Source: Propionivibrio sp. (GTDB lineage: Bacteria > Pseudomonadota > Gammaproteobacteria > Burkholderiales > Rhodocyclaceae). From it: a stretch of 10,526 nucleotides of DNA. Shown here one piece after another: positions 1-6,835 of this stretch (within the stretch, counting starts at the first letter, position 1; each line of letters starts with the position of its first letter). The translations under genes were made by a program, and so were the position numbers. The stretch covers positions 1-10,526 of the forward strand of contig JAGNOM010000072.1 in NCBI GenBank assembly GCA_017990155.1. Reading direction: 5' to 3'. Below the pieces are notes generated by a model. It did not search any database, was not told where the DNA came from, and saw only the letters and a program-made list of their open reading frames with translations.

Positions 1-178
1 GACTGAGCGAAACACGGCGCGTCGTGCGGTGCAGCAAACGCGTTCCGAGATGGTCTTCGAGATCCGCGACCAGCCTTGTGACGACCGCGGGCGACATGTC
101 GAGGGCCCGCGCGGCGGCCGCAAAGCCGCCTTCGTCGATGACTTTCTGGAATACGCGCATCGAGAGTAGTCGATCCAT
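1..178 (-). CDS. LysR-family transcriptional regulator, N-terminal part (runs off left edge)
   Basis: The 59 visible codons encode a winged helix-turn-helix DNA-binding domain of the LysR family. It begins MDRLLSMRVFQKVIDEGGFA, continues through the recognition-helix region AARALDMSPAVVTRLVADLE, and reaches the typical HLGTRLLHRTTRRVSLS wing. This segment is highly characteristic of LTTRs. The effector-binding domain is outside the window, so no ligand can be guessed. The start is the ATG at 176-178, supported by an AAAGGTGG ribosome-binding sequence (183-190) about five bases upstream. The gene is divergent from the DUF4148-type gene at 398. LTTRs commonly regulate a divergent neighbour and themselves, so control of that gene is a reasonable inference but not shown. 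Confidence 0.93.
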   Translation of the reverse strand, partial: MDRLLSMRVFQKVIDEGGFAAAARALDMSPAVVTRLVADLEDHLGTRLLHRTTRRVSLS

Positions 179-208
179 GGTGCCACCTTTGCTGATTTCA
201 ACCCGCGT

Positions 209-223
209 ATTATTGCCGATAAT
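209..223. promoter_or_regulatory. Candidate LysR-type operator box (ATTAT-N5-ATAAT)
   Basis: A perfect interrupted palindrome, ATTAT-TGCCG-ATAAT, contains the T-N11-A spacing (T210 to A222) of LysR-type operators. It lies 31-45 bases upstream of the LysR start codon, in the AT-rich divergent intergenic region. A second AT palindrome, ATATA-N7-TATAT, lies at 229-245. Such motifs occur by chance in AT-rich DNA, so this is only a candidate autoregulatory site. Confidence 0.35.
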
Positions 224-302
224 GGAATATATAACTGCTGTATATGCTGTTTTTCTTGCTTGTTTTGATGGTTAAGATGCAACCCATCGACGAGACACAC
301 AT

Positions 303-349
303 TGAACGACTCGATCGATTCCGGAGAAGCCGAGAAATGAACGACTCGA
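303..349. repeat. 12-bp direct repeat upstream of the DUF4148 gene
   Basis: TGAACGACTCGA occurs exactly at 303-314 and again at 338-349, a 35-bp offset. Both copies are within 100 bases of the start codon at 398. The placement suggests a repeated binding site for a regulator or a small local duplication. No known factor's consensus is recognised. Confidence 0.6.
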
Positions 350-397
350 CCGGACTATGCGATTGATCAACTGTACTGAAAGAAAAGGACTCACAGC

Positions 398-874
398 ATG
401 AAAACCACACACGCCGCAACGATCGCCCTCCTGTTTGCCGCCCTCGGCTCGAGCTACGCCGTCGCTGCCGACTCATCCGTGCAAAGCCCGTCACGGGCCA
501 AGGTCCTGGCCGAACTCGCCGAAGCCCAGCACACCGGAAACATCATGGACGGTCGCACGGGCAAGATGCTCAACGAGCTGCACCCGAACCTCTATCCGGC
601 CAAGGTCGCAGCGCCTGCTGTGACGCGTGCGCAAGTCCTGGCCGAACTGGCCGAGGCCAAGCGTACCGGTGAGATTGTCGATGCCAAGACCGGCAAGAAG
701 ATGAACGAACTGCATCCGAATCTGTATCCGGCGAAGCAGGCCGCTCAAACCGTGACGCGCGATCAGGTGCTGGCCGAGTTGAAGGAGGCTCAGCGCAACG
801 GCGACCTGCTCGACGGCAAGACCGGCAAGCGCCTGAACGAGCTGTACCCGAACCGCTACCCGAAGGCCTCCTGA
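398..874 (+). CDS. Secreted DUF4148-type protein with three tandem 44-residue repeats
   Basis: The 158-residue protein has a clear Sec signal peptide (residues 1-24; hydrophobic core AATIALLFAALGSSYAVA, likely cleavage after AVAA), so it should be periplasmic or exported. The mature part is three tandem units at residues 32-75, 76-119 and 120-158. Each runs (S/T)R-x2-VLAEL-x-EA ... TGK ... NEL-x-PN-x-YP. Units 1 and 2 are identical at about 31 of 44 positions. The TRxxVLAELxEAxxxG...YP pattern matches the small DUF4148 family of Burkholderiales and relatives, which normally carries one copy; its function is unknown. The start ATG has AAGGA (385-389) eight bases upstream. The gene is divergent from a LysR regulator and convergent with the response regulator gene. 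Confidence 0.9.
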   Translation: MKTTHAATIALLFAALGSSYAVAADSSVQSPSRAKVLAELAEAQHTGNIMDGRTGKMLNELHPNLYPAKVAAPAVTRAQVLAELAEAKRTGEIVDAKTGKKMNELHPNLYPAKQAAQTVTRDQVLAELKEAQRNGDLLDGKTGKRLNELYPNRYPKAS

Positions 875-880
875 CGCCCA

Positions 881-901
881 AGCCCCGGTGAAAGCCGGGC
901 T
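881..901. terminator. Weak GC-rich hairpin between convergent genes
   Basis: AGCCC(C)GG-TGAAAG-CCGGGCT forms a 7-bp stem with one bulged C. It sits in the 44-base gap between the stops of the DUF4148 gene (874) and the LytTR regulator gene (919). It could end transcription from either side, but neither strand shows a T-run after the stem, so an intrinsic terminator is doubtful. Read on the minus strand it begins GTAGCCCGG, so it may instead be an isolated REP-like hairpin. Confidence 0.3.
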
Positions 902-918
902 ACGGTTCGCTGAATTGA

Positions 919-1668
919 CTACATCTGCCGGAAAAGATGCGCGTAGCTGCGGCTTACCGCAATCCTTTCCGGCCGGTCACGCAAGGTGAGGGTGACCTTC
1001 CCGAGCATCCCGTGATGTGCCGCAACGATCTGCTGGACCTTGACCACGGCGCTGCGATGCACCTGCCAGAACTCCTGCGGGTCGAGCTGGGCGACGAGTT
1101 CCTTGAGCGGTGTACGCAGCAGCAACTCCGCGTCGCGGGTCAGCACCAGCGTGTACTTATCCGCCGATTGCAGGCAGCAGACTTCTTCCACGGCCACCAT
1201 CCTGACCGATTGCCCGACCTGTGCGCGCAGCCAGCGTAGCGGCTGCGGTTTGACCGGCCCCGCCAGCAAGTGCTGCAGCCGCGTGAGCAAATCCCCTGAT
1301 TCGACTGGCGCACGCGCCGCTTGCTGCCTGAGACGCGCGAAGCACTTCATCAGACGTTCATCGGAAACCGGTTTCAGCAGGTAATCGGCGGCGGCCTGTT
1401 CGAAGGCTTGTACCGCGTGCTCGTCGTAGGCGGTGACGAAGACGACGCGGCAGTCGGATGGCGCCGAGTGCGCCACCTCCAGCCCGCTCCGGCCCGGCAT
1501 GCGGATGTCGAGAAATGCGACGTCCGGCGCGTGCTCGGCGAGCGCCGCCGTGGCGGCGATCCCGTCATGTACGACGGCGGCGATCTCCAGTTCCGGCCAC
1601 AGGCGCCGCACGCGGCGTTGCAGGTCGTCGGCGAGATGGATTTCGTCTTCGGCGATGATCGCTTTCAT
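919..1668 (-). CDS. LytTR-family response regulator (LytR/AlgR type)
   Basis: The 249-residue protein has a receiver domain (about 1-115) followed by a LytTR DNA-binding domain (about 144-248). In the receiver, E7/D8 form the acidic pocket, D54 in the AFLDIRMPG motif is the expected phosphorylation site, and T79 and K99 are the conserved switch residues. The C-terminal part shows LytTR hallmarks: a VxxVxxEEVCCLQSADKYT stretch and FWQVHRSAVV near residues 200-209. Its start codon overlaps the stop of the upstream histidine kinase by four bases (ATGA, 1665-1668), so the two form a translationally coupled pair. The likely targets are its own promoter and the transport genes upstream. No LytTR direct-repeat site was confidently found. 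Confidence 0.95.
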   Translation of the reverse strand: MKAIIAEDEIHLADDLQRRVRRLWPELEIAAVVHDGIAATAALAEHAPDVAFLDIRMPGRSGLEVAHSAPSDCRVVFVTAYDEHAVQAFEQAAADYLLKPVSDERLMKCFARLRQQAARAPVESGDLLTRLQHLLAGPVKPQPLRWLRAQVGQSVRMVAVEEVCCLQSADKYTLVLTRDAELLLRTPLKELVAQLDPQEFWQVHRSAVVKVQQIVAAHHGMLGKVTLTLRDRPERIAVSRSYAHLFRQM

Positions 1669-2666
1669 GCGCTTCGTTCCCTCTCAGGCAAAACCAGCGT
1701 TGCCGTCACGCCACCGGCGGCGTTGCCGTGCAGTGCGAGCTGGCTGGCGTCACCGAATAGCGCCGCCAAGCGCGCGCGCACGTTCGTAAGCCCTGCGCCA
1801 CCGGTTCCGGATTCGACGGCCAGGCCCATTCCGTCGTCGCTCACTTCGATGTGCAAGGCGCCGTCTTCGATGTCGGCGACGATGCGGACCTCGCCGCCGC
1901 CTATCTTCGGCTCGATGCCGTGGCGGACCGCGTTCTCGACCAGGGGTTGCAGCAGCATCGGCGGAAAGGCGATCCGGCGGACGCGGTCGGACGCTTCGAT
2001 GCGCCAGCGCAGGCGTTCACCGAAGCGGATCTTCAGGATCGCCAAGTAGTTCTCGAGCATGACAAGCTCGTCGCCGAGCGTCGCCTCGATGCTGCGCGCG
2101 CGGACCAGTGCGACGCGCAGCCAGTCGTTCAGGCGCTCGAGCAGATCCTTGGCCAGCGCCGGGTTGCTGTCGATCAGGCTGCTGACGTTGGCCAGCGTGT
2201 TGAACAGGAAGTGCGGTTCGATCTGCGCCTGCAGCAGCTTGAGATGCGCCTCGATTTCACGTTTTTCGCTCTCACTCTTGATCAGCTGGCGATGCTTCGT
2301 CTCGGCCGCCAGTCGATCAGCGAGCATGTAAGCGATGGCGCCGATCACGCCGAAGAAGAGTCCGATCGCCATGCTTTGCCACGCCTGCGGCCCCTTCCAG
2401 CCGTCAATGCCGGTGATCGCGTAGGCCAGCGAGAGGCCGATGGCGACGCTGACCGGCAGCGAAAAGACGAGGGATGCAATCTTGCGCATGCCGTTGGGCA
2501 TCCATTCGGCGATCAGGCAGCTGATCGTCGAGATCGAGAGTCCGATGCACTGCGCGAAGACGATGTTGTGCAGGAAGCCGACGCTCGGCATCAGGATCGT
2601 CATCACGCCGGCGATTGCCGTGTTGAAAGTGAGCGTGGCGGCGAGGTAGATCGCGTATTTCTTCAT
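1665..2666 (-). CDS. LytS-type membrane sensor histidine kinase
   Basis: The 333-residue protein has four predicted membrane helices (about 4-25, 33-55, 63-85 and 97-116), a linker helix, then a His_kinase (PF06580-type) domain and an HATPase domain. The phosphoacceptor is H152 in the motif QAQIEPHFLFNTLANV. The N-box is PPMLLQPLVENAVRHGIEP (N245), and the nucleotide-binding loops are DDGMGL (277-282) and GTGGAGLTNVRARL (287-300). It has no periplasmic ligand domain, so any signal is probably read in the membrane or through a partner. It lies 21 bases after the outer-membrane protein gene, in the same frame. No good Shine-Dalgarno precedes the ATG, so its translation may depend on readthrough or reinitiation from upstream. 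It overlaps its response regulator by four bases. Confidence 0.95.
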   Translation of the reverse strand: MKKYAIYLAATLTFNTAIAGVMTILMPSVGFLHNIVFAQCIGLSISTISCLIAEWMPNGMRKIASLVFSLPVSVAIGLSLAYAITGIDGWKGPQAWQSMAIGLFFGVIGAIAYMLADRLAAETKHRQLIKSESEKREIEAHLKLLQAQIEPHFLFNTLANVSSLIDSNPALAKDLLERLNDWLRVALVRARSIEATLGDELVMLENYLAILKIRFGERLRWRIEASDRVRRIAFPPMLLQPLVENAVRHGIEPKIGGGEVRIVADIEDGALHIEVSDDGMGLAVESGTGGAGLTNVRARLAALFGDASQLALHGNAAGGVTATLVLPERERSA

Positions 2667-2687
2667 GCGCGGATTATGCGTGCGTGC

Positions 2688-3911
2688 TCAGGGCAGGGCA
2701 AACTTCAAGCCCACGGTGACGCTGTTGCGGTAGAGGCTCGAAAATTCCTGCCGTGCGTCGCCGTGCGGCAATACGGCGGTTACGAAGGCGGTGACGTGGC
2801 GCGAGAGCACCGTTTCGGCATACGCGGAAAGCTCATCCCCGCTATCCGTGAAGCCGTGCGTGTACATCAAACGCCAGAAACCGCCTTCGTCCATCACGTT
2901 GCTCTGCAGGACGAGATGCAGGTAGTCGCGGCCCAAGAGGCGCGGTTGCAGCCCGAGCGCGAGACCGGCGTTCGCGCGTGTAGCGGCGGCGCGCTCGAAG
3001 TAGGCGTCTTCCTGCGCCGACGTGTAGCCGTGGCCGTCGTGCAAGTACTCGGCGGCGAGTGACGTGCCGTCCTCGAAGGTGTACGAAGCGCCGATCAGGG
3101 CGGTCGCTTCGCGTGACGAGTTCTTCTTCGCCGCGAATGGCACGGATGGATCGGACGACGATTCGAGGTTCGGCGAAACCGACGACGAGCCGATTTCACC
3201 GTAAAGCATGACAGCATCGCTCAGTGTGAAATGGCCGAAGGCGCCGTAGAACGCAGGGCGGTCGGGCGCGTTGGCTGCGATCAGGGCATACGTCCAATCG
3301 TCGCCGCGCTGGTCGAACTTCACGAGCCAGCTGTTTTTCCAGGGATCGTCATCGGGCGCATCGTGACCGGACGCGGCGACATAGGCCAGCGTTAGCGAGC
3401 TTTGCCGGTCGGGCGTCCACGAGACTTTCGCCGAGTCCATGCCGGACAGTTCGCGCATCGGGTCGTTGCGTCCGTTGTCGAAGTAGTAGGGACTCGACGG
3501 CGAGCGGAACTGCGCCGGTCCCCAGTTCAGGACGTCGCGCCCGACGGCGACGTTCCAGGCTTCGGCGGCGCGCACGCGCAGTTGCCATTGCGACAGGTAG
3601 GCGCCGTTCTCGGTCTCGCTGCCGTCGTAGGCAATGTGACTGGTGCGGGCGAAGAGGATAGGGCGGACGGTGACACGCAGACTATCGCTTTCCAACTTGA
3701 GGTTGAGGCGTAGTTCGGCGGCTGCGCTGCGGTCGGCCATACGGGCGAGCTGATTGTCCGGATTGAGCACGCTGTCCGGTTGCAGCCGAATTGCGCTGGC
3801 GTAGCCGTAGAGCGTGCCGTCCCATCCCGCCCGCCATGCGGTGCTTTCGCCGGCTTGCGCGGTCGCTGCCAGCGAGACGGTGGCGCCGATGACAAATGCG
3901 ATCCACTTCAC
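2688..3911 (-). CDS. Predicted outer-membrane beta-barrel protein, GTG start
   Basis: The 407-residue protein has a signal peptide (MKWIAFVIGATVSLAATAQA, residues 1-20), then alternating polar/hydrophobic strands rich in Y, W, F, G and S, as in outer-membrane barrels. Examples are LRVRAAEAWNVAVGRDVLNW, VMLYGEIGSS and YLHLVLQSN. A segment at about 124-165 (GRDVLNWGPAQFRSPSSPYYF) recalls the Wzi/porin-like motif GRDxxxWGP, but the family is not firmly identified. The start is the GTG at 3909-3911. It overlaps the upstream gene's stop as GTGA and places the signal peptide exactly at the N-terminus. The open frame extends upstream to 4211, but that extension is antisense-like and lacks a signal. 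The C-terminus is LKFALP, so a terminal aromatic residue is missing. It is probably the outer-membrane partner of the LolA-like carrier. Confidence 0.8.
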   Translation of the reverse strand: MKWIAFVIGATVSLAATAQAGESTAWRAGWDGTLYGYASAIRLQPDSVLNPDNQLARMADRSAAAELRLNLKLESDSLRVTVRPILFARTSHIAYDGSETENGAYLSQWQLRVRAAEAWNVAVGRDVLNWGPAQFRSPSSPYYFDNGRNDPMRELSGMDSAKVSWTPDRQSSLTLAYVAASGHDAPDDDPWKNSWLVKFDQRGDDWTYALIAANAPDRPAFYGAFGHFTLSDAVMLYGEIGSSSVSPNLESSSDPSVPFAAKKNSSREATALIGASYTFEDGTSLAAEYLHDGHGYTSAQEDAYFERAAATRANAGLALGLQPRLLGRDYLHLVLQSNVMDEGGFWRLMYTHGFTDSGDELSAYAETVLSRHVTAFVTAVLPHGDARQEFSSLYRNSVTVGLKFALP

Positions 3912-4651
3912 TGCATCTGTCCCAGATCGAACTCCGAAGCCGCCACTGGATTGACCTTGACCGTGCCGAATTCCATCGTCGTCTCGGCGTCGATCAGCGT
4001 GTCGCGGATCACCATCTTGCTGACAAAGGGAATCCGTTTGCCGTCGTGCTCGATCGTGTTGCCGTACTCGAAGCGTGCGGTCTTCAGCAGCTTGCCGCTC
4101 AGCGAGTAGAACTCGGCCTTGAGCGCGGTTTCGCTCTTCACCGAGACCCAGTAGCGGATGCGATCGTAGGTGGTGCGCTTGTGTTTGGCGGTCAATTCGA
4201 GGACGTGGCACCGCTCGCTATCGATGGTCTCTTCGCCACGCAGCTGTGCATCGTAGTCGCCAGCGTAGTTGGTCGCCGCGATGTCGCCGTTCGACGCCTG
4301 GCCGCTCATGCGCTGGCGCGGCGAGATGGGGATCGGTTTGGAGAGGCCGGGCTTGGTCAGCCACATATTGCGGTCCACCTGTAACAGCTTGGAGCCTTTG
4401 AAACGCGGTGGTTCCTGCGTTTCGGCGACGCTTGATTCGTCGACGGCCTTGACGATCAGGCGCTGCGGTTCGTCGACGCGGTCGCCGTCTCGCGAGGCGA
4501 GCCGGATCTCCCAGACGATGCCCGGCAGCCCGCCGCCGCGCGCCTGGTCGGAGTTCTCCAGGATAGCCTGCGCGTCGGGTGCGGCGCTGGCGGGCGCCAG
4601 CGGCGCGAGACAGAGCAGGGCGATGAGGGCGGTTTTGTAGAGGGTGTTCAT
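3908..4651 (-). CDS. LolA-like outer membrane lipoprotein-sorting protein (PF17131 type)
   Basis: The 247-residue periplasmic protein has a signal peptide (MNTLYKTALIALLCLAPLAPASA, residues 1-23) and no usable lipobox. Family features include DRNMWLTKPGLSKPIPISPR (93-112) followed by QRMSGQASNGDIAATNYAGDY, and the strand pair RYWVSVKSETALKAEFYSLS plus GKLLKTARFEY (166-196). These are typical of the 'outer membrane lipoprotein-sorting protein' group, whose incomplete LolA-like barrel binds acyl chains. The ATG at 4649-4651 is preferred over the one at 4678. It has AGGA about eight bases upstream and starts directly at the signal peptide. It would carry a lipidated or lipid substrate from the ABC complex across the periplasm. 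It overlaps the barrel gene by four bases (GTGA). Confidence 0.88.
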   Translation of the reverse strand: MNTLYKTALIALLCLAPLAPASAAPDAQAILENSDQARGGGLPGIVWEIRLASRDGDRVDEPQRLIVKAVDESSVAETQEPPRFKGSKLLQVDRNMWLTKPGLSKPIPISPRQRMSGQASNGDIAATNYAGDYDAQLRGEETIDSERCHVLELTAKHKRTTYDRIRYWVSVKSETALKAEFYSLSGKLLKTARFEYGNTIEHDGKRIPFVSKMVIRDTLIDAETTMEFGTVKVNPVAASEFDLGQMQ

Positions 4652-4723
4652 GGCGTTATTCCTGACGGGGCACTGCATCCTTGATGAGATCTGCGTACAA
4701 CGGCGCGGTCGCGGTGGTTTGTC

Positions 4724-4800
4724 GTAGGAGCCCGACTTTGTCGGGCGAAATGATGGGCTCTACGAACAGCTGTCGTCTTCGCGCATCTATGCGCTCCTAC
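4724..4800. repeat. REPIN-like inverted pair of REP hairpins
   Basis: Two REP-type units face each other. The left unit is GTAGGA plus a perfect 7-bp hairpin GCCCGAC-TTT-GTCGGGC (4730-4746) plus GAA. The right unit, read on the minus strand from 4800, is GTAGGA plus the hairpin GCGCAT-AG-ATGCGC (4781-4794) plus GAA. The outer arms GTAGGAG/CTCCTAC are inverted repeats, so the whole element can fold. An internal GGGCTCTACGA (4755-4765) can also pair with the left TCGTAGGAGCCC (one bulge), giving an alternative fold. The GTAGGA-hairpin-GAA layout matches REP families mobilised by RAYT transposases in proteobacteria. It lies in the 157-base gap between permease and carrier genes, where it could act as an mRNA barrier or partial terminator. 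Confidence 0.8.
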
Positions 4801-4808
4801 AAGTGCTG

Positions 4809-6071
4809 CTACACATGCCCAAGCGCATCGATGATCAGCTTCTTCGCCGCGCGCCGCGCCGGCAGATAGGCGGCCAGCGTCCCCACGACGCCCATCAGCA
4901 CGAGGGTGAAACTAACGCGCGCGACGTCGATCGAAATCAGCAGCGGCACCGGGCTCGCGCTGTTAGGCGGGGTGTACGAGACGTTCGCCAGGTTGATTCC
5001 CCAGCGCACGGCGACGGTGATGAAGAGGCCCAAGGAGCAACCGAGCAGCGTCAGCAGCATCGATTCGGTGGTGAACAGGCGCACGACGCCGCCGCGCTTG
5101 AGGCCGATGGCGCGCAGGGTACCGATCTCGCGCGTCCGTTCGACGACGGTCATGCCCATCGAATTGGCCACGCTCATGATCACCACGGTCAGCACGATCA
5201 GGAAGATGAAGCCGAAGATCATGTCGAACATGCCGCGTACCTGATTGTAGAAATCGGACAGGTCACGCCAGGTCTGGATCTCGACGTCAAAACCGGCGTC
5301 GCGGATCTTCTTCAGCAGGTGTTCCTGCATCGGCACCGTCTGCGCCGCGTCGTCGAGCAGGATGGTAAGGCGATCCGCGCGCCCCTCGCCATCGAGCAGC
5401 GTGCGCGCGAGTGCCAGCGGCATATAGGCGAACTTGTCATTGCTGCCGGCGTTGCCGGTGTTGAAGGTGTGGCCGACGGTGATGTCGAGCGCATTGGCCT
5501 GGCCGCTCAGCGTATTGACCAGTACCGCCGCCTGCCCGTCGACGGCGAGGTGCAGGATGTCGACGAGGCCATCACTGAGTTCGACGACTTCCATGTGCTT
5601 CGGGTCAAGCTGCTTGAGCTGGTTGTTGTACATCCCGCTCCGCACCTCGGCGTCGGTCAGGATGTTCTCCTGAAAACGCGCCATCGCCGCCGGTTCGATC
5701 GCCTCGGCGATGAAGATGGTGCTGGCGCGGCCGTTGCTCATCAACCCGCTCAAGGCCAGCTTTGGCGCGACCATCTCGACGTGCGCCTCCTCGCGCAGCA
5801 ACCCCGTAATCTGTTCGACTTCCTGCGCGGTCAGCAGATAGCGTTCCGGGTCGAGCTTGCCTTCCTTGCGCATGCCGGTCTTGGAGAGCGTCAGATGCCC
5901 CAGCATCTCGCCGTAGATCGACTGCCGCTGAAGGCCGTCAAAGACGTTGCGTGTATAGCCGGCAAACAGCGAAATGGCGGCGAATCCGAGCGCGATGGCG
6001 AACTGCGTCAACAGCGATCGGCGGCGGTTGCGCGTGAGTCCGCGCAGGGCGAGTTTGAAGGTGTTCTTCAT
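4809..6071 (-). CDS. FtsX/LolE-type ABC transporter permease
   Basis: The 420-residue protein has the layout of the FtsX/LolC/LolE/MacB permease superfamily. One N-terminal membrane helix (about 20-39) is followed by a large periplasmic domain (about 40-280) and three C-terminal helices (about 282-304, 335-357, 386-404). Between TM2 and TM3 is the conserved cytoplasmic segment ERTREIGTLRAIGLKR (311-326), and it ends with YLPARRAAK. The length fits LolC/LolE (about 400-415) rather than MacB (about 650), which favours lipoprotein-type extraction over drug efflux. Only one permease gene is present, so a homodimer with two ATPases is likely. Its ATG overlaps the ATPase stop by four bases (ATGA, 6068-6071). 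Confidence 0.93.
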   Translation of the reverse strand: MKNTFKLALRGLTRNRRRSLLTQFAIALGFAAISLFAGYTRNVFDGLQRQSIYGEMLGHLTLSKTGMRKEGKLDPERYLLTAQEVEQITGLLREEAHVEMVAPKLALSGLMSNGRASTIFIAEAIEPAAMARFQENILTDAEVRSGMYNNQLKQLDPKHMEVVELSDGLVDILHLAVDGQAAVLVNTLSGQANALDITVGHTFNTGNAGSNDKFAYMPLALARTLLDGEGRADRLTILLDDAAQTVPMQEHLLKKIRDAGFDVEIQTWRDLSDFYNQVRGMFDMIFGFIFLIVLTVVIMSVANSMGMTVVERTREIGTLRAIGLKRGGVVRLFTTESMLLTLLGCSLGLFITVAVRWGINLANVSYTPPNSASPVPLLISIDVARVSFTLVLMGVVGTLAAYLPARRAAKKLIIDALGHV

Positions 6072-6793
6072 GCGGCAGCCTCCAGTGCTTCCACTGGCTC
6101 ATCGCTGTCGATGCAGCCGTCGCGCAGCAGGATTCTCCGATCAACGTGGTCGATCAGACGCGGATCGTGCGTCGTGAACACGAAGGTCACCTTGTGCTCG
6201 CGATTCATCTCGCGCATCAGGTCGACGACCATGCGGCTGTTCTCGGAGTCGAGGTTCGCCGTCGGCTCATCGGCGATGACGAGCGTCGGATCGACGACTA
6301 GCGCGCGTGCGATAGCCACGCGTTGCCGCTGGCCGCCAGAGAGCTTGTCGGGCAGCGAATTGCGGAATCGTTCAAGACCGACATCCACCAGCGCCGCCAA
6401 GGCTCGCTGGCGCGCCGCGCCTTCCGCCACGCCCTGTATCTGCAAGGGAAGCATCACGTTTTCCAGCGCCGAGAGCACCGGCACGAGATTGAAGTTCTGG
6501 AAGACGAAACCGATCTTGCGCGCACGAAACTCTGTGAGCGCGTCATCCGTCAGGCCTTGCGTCGCCTGATCGCCAAAATGCACTTCGCCCGAAGTCGGCG
6601 AATCGATCAGCCCGATGATGTTCATCAGCGTCGTTTTGCCACTGCCGGACGGTCCCCAAACGGCAAGAAACTCGCCAGCGTGGATGTCCAGCGAGATGCT
6701 GTGGAGCGCGTCGATGGTGGTTTCGCCCAACTGAAAACGGCGGCGCACGTCGCGCAGTTTCAGAATTGGCGCTTGAAGCGGAGGTTTGCTCAT
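6068..6793 (-). CDS. LolD/MacB-type ABC transporter ATP-binding protein
   Basis: The 241-residue cytoplasmic ATPase has all motifs intact. These are Walker A GPSGSGKT (47-54), Q-loop Q99 in FVFQNFNLVPVLSALENV, signature LSGGQ (151-155), Walker B LVIADE with catalytic E176, and H-loop H209 in TTHD. The sequence style (SGSGKTTLMNIIGLIDSPTSG, ENVMLPLQIQG) is that of the LolD/MacB/FtsE subgroup, which drives FtsX-type permeases by transmembrane mechanotransmission. The chosen start is the ATG at 6791-6793, with AAGG about seven bases upstream. The frame stays open up to 6967, but that extension is low-complexity leader without family similarity. It appears to be the first gene of the minus-strand transport operon. 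Confidence 0.96.
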   Translation of the reverse strand: MSKPPLQAPILKLRDVRRRFQLGETTIDALHSISLDIHAGEFLAVWGPSGSGKTTLMNIIGLIDSPTSGEVHFGDQATQGLTDDALTEFRARKIGFVFQNFNLVPVLSALENVMLPLQIQGVAEGAARQRALAALVDVGLERFRNSLPDKLSGGQRQRVAIARALVVDPTLVIADEPTANLDSENSRMVVDLMREMNREHKVTFVFTTHDPRLIDHVDRRILLRDGCIDSDEPVEALEAAA

Positions 6794-6835
6794 GTTCAAC
6801 CTTGGATCGAATAAATGAATCGGCGGATCGACCTG

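Noticed and set aside
1851..3062. 403-codon open frame on the plus strand
   Set aside because: It is antisense to the histidine kinase and barrel genes, which have clear motifs and a signal peptide; its translation is compositionally odd and unrecognisable.
3912..4211. 100-codon N-terminal extension of the barrel protein
   Set aside because: It overlaps the LolA-like gene in another frame and would bury the signal peptide; the GTG at 3911 overlapping the upstream stop explains the data better.
4803..6569. Long open frame of 588 codons on the plus strand
   Set aside because: It is antisense to the ABC permease and ATPase genes, has low-complexity H/D/R/Q-rich translation and no domain; a codon-bias shadow.
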